A model generated the notes under the pieces. The model had not been told where the DNA came from, made no database searches, and was given only the letters and a program-made list of their open reading frames with translations. From Prevotella sp. UBA6994 (GTDB lineage: Bacteria; Bacteroidota; Bacteroidia; Bacteroidales; Bacteroidaceae), in the NCBI GenBank assembly GCA_002449845.1, contig DJXW01000042.1, forward strand, positions 1 to 20,993: 20,993 bases of DNA. The letters run 5' to 3'. The position numbers were made by a program, and so were the translations under genes. Positions 17,027-20,993 of the stretch are shown here, piece after piece. Every line of letters starts with the position of its first letter. Within the stretch, counting starts at the first letter, position 1.

Positions 17027-17058
17027 CAAATGTACTAAAGAATAAATAATTATCCAAA
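17027..17058 (-). promoter_or_regulatory. Textbook Bacteroidales promoter for the 436-residue secreted protein
   Basis: On the minus strand, TTTG (17055-17058) is followed after exactly 20 nt by TACATTTG (17027-17034), which matches TTTG-N20-TAnnTTTG. The start codon at 17001 is 26 nt further on. This is the best-formed promoter in the window and makes this gene the head of a transcript separate from the LRR gene upstream. Confidence 0.8.
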
Positions 17059-17069
17059 TAATATCACAT

Positions 17070-17135
17070 TTATTTTATTTCTCCATATTCTATTTCAACT
17101 ATAGCACCTTGAGGTGGTACAAAATTAACACCATT
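17070..17135 (-). pseudogene. Short C-terminal remnant of an unrelated gene abutting the truncated LRR gene
   Basis: In the frame next to that of the LRR gene the minus strand reads NGVNFVPPQGAIVEIEYGEI followed by K and a TAA at 17070-17072. It looks like the end of a soluble protein, not random AT-rich sequence, but is only about 21 codons and has no start. It begins where similarity between the two LRR paralogues ends, so it may mark a recombination joint. Identification is weak. Confidence 0.35.
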
Positions 17136-18102
17136 GCGCAAAAGCCCCCTTTCCCATATAATCCATTGATTTGGGTAGCGTTAAGGGAGCTTCGACCTTA
17201 TTAATAACAAACCAGCAACCATTATAGTAGAAAGCGCTGTCACCAATGTGCCTCAGGGAATTCGGAAGCTTGATGGCTTTCAGCATGCTGAGGGCAAAGG
17301 CATAATCACCGATGAACTTCAGAGAGTCGGGAAAACGTACATCCGTGAGATCGCTTGTGACATAGAAAGCATAATCCTCTATACGGGTAACGGAATTGGG
17401 CAAGGACAGTGACTTCAAGCCTTCAAGGCCATAGAAGGCATACTGGGCGATGGTCGTCACGGTATTGGGCACGACGGTATTGCAGCAGCCAGCCAACAGG
17501 GTGTTAGTGCCAGTCTCTATCAAGGCGTTGCAACCGCCACGGGAATCGTATTTGGAGTTTTCGGGAGAAACCCCTATCGAAGACAGCTTCCTGTGGTGAT
17601 AATCAAATAAGGGAATCCCTATGTTCACAACGTTTCGGGGTATGGTCAGCGACTCTAAATTATAGCACCCACCGAATGCCTCCACGCCGATGCTTTCAAG
17701 GGATTCGGGCAAGGAAAGCGAAGTTAAGTCAAAGCAAGCATAAAAAGCCCTGTTGCCGATGGACTTGAGGGAGTTCGAGATGGTAACGGAAGTTAAATAA
17801 GAACACATCCCAAACGCCTCGTCCTCTATTGTTACCACGGAGTTGGGGATGGTTATGCTGGTGGCATAGTTGAGATAATCGAATGCCCTGTAGCCGATGG
17901 CGGTCACGGGATATTTCCTACCGCCATACTCCACGGCCTCCTGAATGGAATACTCGACCAAATCATGGCTTGTTACGTTGACCAACTTTGCCTCGCCTCT
18001 TGCTACGTCTATCTCATAGACGATACCCTCCACCTCCACCGTTTGCGAACGGGATGCTAAGGGCAGAAGCATGAGCAATATGAAAATGAATGTTCTTGAC
18101 AT
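17125..18102 (-). CDS. BspA-like leucine-rich-repeat protein, C-terminally truncated
   Basis: This 325-residue secreted LRR_5-type protein is a close paralogue of the gene at 13832-15655. They share the signal peptide (MSRTFIFILLMLLPLASRSQ), the EGIVYEID start of the mature protein and the GGCNALIETGTNTLLAGC segment. It carries extra repeats before that segment (SITIPNSVVTIEDEAFGMC, SVTISNSLKSIGNRAFYAC, SLSLPESLESIGVEAFGGC). It stops after MDYMGKGAFAQWC, in the middle of a repeat and about 280 residues short of the paralogue's full reading. The C-terminal cap and the GKK-type tail are missing. BspA-like proteins are typically surface or secreted adhesins; without its end this one may not be anchored or sorted. 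It lies 24 bp after the beta-helix gene and is probably co-transcribed with it. Confidence 0.85.
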   Translation of the reverse strand: MSRTFIFILLMLLPLASRSQTVEVEGIVYEIDVARGEAKLVNVTSHDLVEYSIQEAVEYGGRKYPVTAIGYRAFDYLNYATSITIPNSVVTIEDEAFGMCSYLTSVTISNSLKSIGNRAFYACFDLTSLSLPESLESIGVEAFGGCYNLESLTIPRNVVNIGIPLFDYHHRKLSSIGVSPENSKYDSRGGCNALIETGTNTLLAGCCNTVVPNTVTTIAQYAFYGLEGLKSLSLPNSVTRIEDYAFYVTSDLTDVRFPDSLKFIGDYAFALSMLKAIKLPNSLRHIGDSAFYYNGCWFVINKVEAPLTLPKSMDYMGKGAFAQWC

Positions 18103-18126
18103 AATGATAACAGATTTGGTTTTTTT

Positions 18127-19359
18127 TTATAATGATTTTTTCTTGTTCAAATACATGAGATACCAGAGAGAGGCGCAGGAGTTCATACCATAATCGTCAG
18201 GCGTGATGCCTTCACTGTGCAGGCAATCGTTAATCCTATTGTAGATGTTGGTCATATCTTTTGGCTGAATGCTACGAAAGTTCCCCAGGATAAAGTTATT
18301 GATGAAACTGCATCCAGTTTCATTTAATGTCAAATTCTCCTGCATTCTTATCCATCCATCGCAGACGTTGAAGGCAATAAGGTTGTTCTTGCTAAGGTCT
18401 ATATATGCCCTATTGGGGTCGTCATTATCTTGGTATTCGCTATTAAGGACTACATCATTAGCGTCATGATTGTTCGGGGTTAGCCTACTATATCCTGTAT
18501 TATTGCTTACGTCCCTGCAGTCAATGTCGTAATAGTTTTCCGTTCCTGAGATGACGTTCCCGTAAACTTTCACGTTATATGCACCGTCATCAACGTAGAT
18601 GGCATTGTTTTTCCTGTATTTACTGGTTCCACCAATACCTCCAGTTCCGACAATCGTATTTAAGCGGACTACGGCCATAATATTGTTGACGGAAACGTAG
18701 ATGTCACCAGAATCTTGTAGGCCGAAAGTCTTTCTCTTCTCTATCCATTCGGGCGTATAGTGGATGTAGTTGTGCTCAATCAAATGGATGCTGTGAAGAT
18801 AGTCCCAAGTAGGGCTCTTGACTAAACCTGCAAAAATAGCTCCATAGTTGGTATCGATAAATTCATTCCCGCCTATGTATGCCTTACCGGTACTACGTAT
18901 GGCATAAGTGTTAGTTCCGTAATGGGCAATGTTTCTGAAAGTGCTATTGGTAACCTCCATATACGGGTTTTGATTATAGTTGTTGTCTCCTTCATGGTCA
19001 AAGCGTACGCCAATGGAGAAAATATCGGTGAAATCACACTGGTCAACAATCATACGATATAAATTGAAAACTCCACCCGCGACTTGATTGATGAAATGGC
19101 ATTTGTTCAACCGTAAAATACCGTCGTTCCTCACGGCATAGTCTAAGCCCCCGATATTTGACTCATAAATGAAGACATCAACCCAATCATTCCCATTATC
19201 TAAAGAAATGATAATTGAGAAGCAATTGTGTAGGTCGTCGTAGCGTGCTTCCTTAAGGAAAAGCTCACCGTCATTAAAATCCCAGTTGAATCCAATGAAC
19301 AGCTCCTGCACAAATGAGTCTGCCAAATCACAGTTAATAAAGAAAACAGGTTGTGACAT
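18127..19359 (-). CDS. Right-handed parallel beta-helix-like protein with an N-terminal FIGFNWD module
   Basis: This 410-residue protein is rich in short Asn/Ile/Val strands typical of pectate-lyase-like right-handed beta-helices (MEVTNSTFRNIAHYG, AYIGGNEFIDTNYGAIFAG, IHLIEHNYIHYTPEW, VKVYGNVISGTENYYDIDCR, SLIAFN-type turns), about residues 80-370. The first 45 residues (MSQPVFFINCDLADSFVQEL, then FIGFNWD) form a separate module seen again in the relic at 13794. No signal peptide is visible at the annotated ATG. The frame stays open upstream to a stop near 19413 but offers no other ATG, so an unusual start or a lost 5' part is possible. No catalytic residues can be named; polysaccharide lyase, adhesin or structural roles are all open. 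It heads the minus-strand pair with the truncated LRR gene. Confidence 0.7.
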   Translation of the reverse strand: MSQPVFFINCDLADSFVQELFIGFNWDFNDGELFLKEARYDDLHNCFSIIISLDNGNDWVDVFIYESNIGGLDYAVRNDGILRLNKCHFINQVAGGVFNLYRMIVDQCDFTDIFSIGVRFDHEGDNNYNQNPYMEVTNSTFRNIAHYGTNTYAIRSTGKAYIGGNEFIDTNYGAIFAGLVKSPTWDYLHSIHLIEHNYIHYTPEWIEKRKTFGLQDSGDIYVSVNNIMAVVRLNTIVGTGGIGGTSKYRKNNAIYVDDGAYNVKVYGNVISGTENYYDIDCRDVSNNTGYSRLTPNNHDANDVVLNSEYQDNDDPNRAYIDLSKNNLIAFNVCDGWIRMQENLTLNETGCSFINNFILGNFRSIQPKDMTNIYNRINDCLHSEGITPDDYGMNSCASLWYLMYLNKKKSL

Positions 19360-19489
19360 ATCAGTATTCGTAATAATTATTATTGGGGCTATACATATTT
19401 TTTCAATCAGGATGAATTAAGAAAAGTTATAAATTTCGTTGAACTCACGTTATCTTTACATTTGTCTTAACTCCTTAACTCCTAAAAAC

Positions 19490-20146
19490 CTACAATTTCT
19501 CCCCAAAGCACAAGTCTCCGCAATCCCCAAATCCTGGGACAATATACTTATGCTCATTCATTCCCTCGTCAATGGCAGCACACCAAAGGAAAGTATCGTC
19601 AGATACCGTTTGACGAACCATGTCAACACCTTCAGGAGCAGCTATCACGCAAGCGATATGAACCTGTTTAGGCTTCCCCGTTTTCAGCAGTGCCTCATAA
19701 CTTGCAGCCATCGATCCGCCTGTGGCAAGCATAGGATCGACGATGATGAGCGTCTTGCCCTTCACCGAGGGAGATGCCATGTATTCAGTGTGTATTCCCA
19801 CTTCCGTATGTTCACGGTTGGTGTACATGCGATAGGCAGACACAAATGCGTTGTCGGCTTGGTCGAATACGTTGAGAAATCCTTGATGAAAGGGTAGGCC
19901 GGCACGTAACACGGTAGCTACGATAATGTCGTTCTTAAACAATGGGATGTCAATCGTGCCAAGTGGTGTGGTAACGGTCTTGGGCTTATATTCCAGTTTC
20001 TTGGAGAGTTCGTATGCCATCATCTCACCTATGCGAATGATGTTGTTACGGAAGAGCAGGCGATTTTGCTGGTACTTCTTGTCACGAAGTTCCGACATGT
20101 ATTGGTTGATCACCGAATTTTGTTCTGAGAAATTAATGACTTGCAT
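19490..20146 (-). CDS. upp: Uracil phosphoribosyltransferase
   Basis: This 218-residue cytoplasmic enzyme makes UMP from uracil and PRPP in pyrimidine salvage. The PRPP-binding loop IIVDPMLATGGSM (about residues 134-146) and the C-terminal uracil-binding segment YIVPGFGDCGDLCFG are both intact. TVLRAGLPFHQG (about 78-89) is also typical. The length is normal. It is divergent from pckA, and its own promoter lies at 20173-20203. No uracil permease gene adjoins it. Confidence 0.95.
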   Translation of the reverse strand: MQVINFSEQNSVINQYMSELRDKKYQQNRLLFRNNIIRIGEMMAYELSKKLEYKPKTVTTPLGTIDIPLFKNDIIVATVLRAGLPFHQGFLNVFDQADNAFVSAYRMYTNREHTEVGIHTEYMASPSVKGKTLIIVDPMLATGGSMAASYEALLKTGKPKQVHIACVIAAPEGVDMVRQTVSDDTFLWCAAIDEGMNEHKYIVPGFGDCGDLCFGEKL

Positions 20147-20172
20147 TCTTGTGATTTTTTATGATTCTGCTG

Positions 20173-20203
20173 TAAAGATAGTCAAAAGAAACGAAACAAC
20201 CAA
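20173..20203 (-). promoter_or_regulatory. Promoter of upp (TTG-N20-TATCTTTA)
   Basis: On the minus strand TTG (20201-20203) precedes TATCTTTA (20173-20180) by 20 nt, one base off the TAnnTTTG consensus. The upp ATG follows 26 nt later. Confidence 0.65.
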
Positions 20204-20327
20204 TATTTTGATATGTGGAAATGGCATTTTTGCTATCTCAACGTGTTTTTTTCAATACTTTAACGCAAAAAGAGGAGTAAAAAAGTAAATAATTGCCATT
20301 TGTCATTCTCGATTGCCAATTATTTTG

Positions 20328-20335
20328 TACCTTTG
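20328..20335 (+). promoter_or_regulatory. -7 box (TACCTTTG) for pckA
   Basis: TACCTTTG fits TAnnTTTG exactly and stands 52 nt before the pckA ATG, giving a leader of about 45 nt. The nearest TTTG (20299-20302) is 25 nt upstream, longer than usual. Confidence 0.6.
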
Positions 20336-20387
20336 CAGTCGATTTGAAATAGGATAAATAAATAACTCACAATTAAATACATAAAAA

Positions 20388-20993
20388 ATGGCAAAGTTAG
20401 ATTTGACACAGTATGGCATCACCGGTTCTACCGTGATTGCTCACAATCCATCGTATGAGTATCTCTATGAAGAGGAAACAAAAGCTGGCTTGACTGGTTT
20501 TGACAAAGGTCAGAACACTGAGTTGAACGCTGTAAACGTAATGACTGGTATCTACACTGGTCGTTCACCTAAAGACAAGTACATCGTCTGCGACGAGCAG
20601 AGCAAGGACAAGGTTTGGTGGACTTCCGAGGAATATAAGAATGATAACAAACCCATGAGCGAAGAGGTTTGGGCAAAGGTGAAAGAGATTGCTATCAAAG
20701 AGCTCTGCAACAAAGAATTGTATGTAATGGACGCTTTCTGCGGTGCTAACGAGGGTACTCGCTTGGCAGTGCGCTTCATCGTTGAGGTAGCTTGGCAGGC
20801 TCACTTCGTGAAGAACATGTTCATCCAACCTACTGAGGAGGAACTTGCTAACTTCGAGCCTAACTTCGTAATCTATAACGCTTCTAAGGCAAAGGTAGAA
20901 AACTACAAGGAACTGGGTCTTAACTCTGAAACTTGTGTGGCTTTTAATACTACCAGCCGTGAGCAATGTATCATCAACACTTGGTACGGTGGT
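20388..20993 (+). CDS. pckA: Phosphoenolpyruvate carboxykinase (ATP), 5' part
   Basis: The first 202 codons are in the window; the gene runs off the right edge (the family is usually about 530-540 residues). The enzyme interconverts oxaloacetate + ATP and PEP + CO2 + ADP; in succinate-producing Bacteroidales it is generally thought to run toward carboxylation of PEP. The N-terminus MAKLDLTQYGITGSTVIAHN and the substrate-binding motif GIYTGRSPKDKYIV (Arg59) are diagnostic. RLAVRFIVEVAWQAHFVKNM and INTWYGG at the right edge also fit. It is preceded by an A-rich start region (ACATAAAAAATG) and is divergent from upp. Confidence 0.93.
   Translation, partial: MAKLDLTQYGITGSTVIAHNPSYEYLYEEETKAGLTGFDKGQNTELNAVNVMTGIYTGRSPKDKYIVCDEQSKDKVWWTSEEYKNDNKPMSEEVWAKVKEIAIKELCNKELYVMDAFCGANEGTRLAVRFIVEVAWQAHFVKNMFIQPTEEELANFEPNFVIYNASKAKVENYKELGLNSETCVAFNTTSREQCIINTWYGG

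Noticed and set aside
13177..19359. Toxin, defence or phage island
   Set aside because: No nuclease, integrase, transposase, immunity-type or phage protein is recognisable; the content is LRR, beta-helix and secreted repeat proteins.
19439..19897. 152-codon plus-strand frame opposite upp, preceded by TATCTTTACATTTG (19451-19464), which looks like two overlapping -7 boxes
   Set aside because: The frame is antisense to the certain upp gene and begins before the boxes. The promoter-like element has no TTTG at the right distance and no plausible gene; antisense transcription of upp is possible but unsupported.

Overview
The window looks like chromosomal DNA of a Bacteroidales bacterium, most likely Prevotella or a close relative. 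The evidence is the promoter elements (TAnnTTTG -7 boxes), A/T-rich start regions without strong Shine-Dalgarno sites, BspA-like leucine-rich-repeat (LRR) surface proteins, a GH106-type glycosidase, the fused KorA/KorB pair, and a family of short C-terminal tails ending in GKK-type sequences. The genus is an inference from protein style; no rRNA or tRNA gene is present to fix it.

Layout. 1-1130 is gene-free and holds four successive repeat blocks: a GC-rich 79-bp tandem array cut by the left edge, an AT-rich microsatellite, a ladder of 21-bp palindromes, and purine-rich GTGAGAGG-type tracts that include a perfect 33-bp inverted repeat. 1177-3254 holds a DUF1893 gene converging on a Na+/phosphate cotransporter-family gene. 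3344-7899 is a tight plus-strand group: a multidomain nucleoside (uridine-type) kinase, then korA and korB for 2-oxoacid:ferredoxin oxidoreductase. A terminator-like hairpin follows. Next come an SLC13/DASS dicarboxylate transporter (8033-9538) and, 36 bp later, a large secreted GH106-like glycosidase (9575-13081) closed by a clear terminator.

13177-19359 is an accessory block, all on the minus strand. Read in the direction of transcription it holds an intact beta-helix-like gene, a truncated BspA-like LRR gene, an intact secreted two-repeat protein with its own textbook promoter, a second BspA-like LRR gene broken by one in-frame stop codon, and a frameshifted relic of a gene sharing the beta-helix protein's N-terminal module. 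The two LRR genes are paralogues sharing their 5' ends and upstream spacers, so the block looks like a decaying duplicated surface-protein locus. On the right, upp (uracil phosphoribosyltransferase) and the 5' part of pckA (ATP-dependent PEP carboxykinase) are divergent housekeeping genes.

Function. korAB, the dicarboxylate transporter and pckA would sit together on the C4-dicarboxylate/2-oxoglutarate/PEP branch of anaerobic Bacteroidales metabolism, and the kinase and upp belong to nucleotide salvage. I see no defence system, CRISPR array, integrase or transposase. The least ordinary material is the LRR/beta-helix block, the shared C-terminal tails, a strong hairpin inside the GH106 signal-peptide coding region, and the repeat-rich left end.
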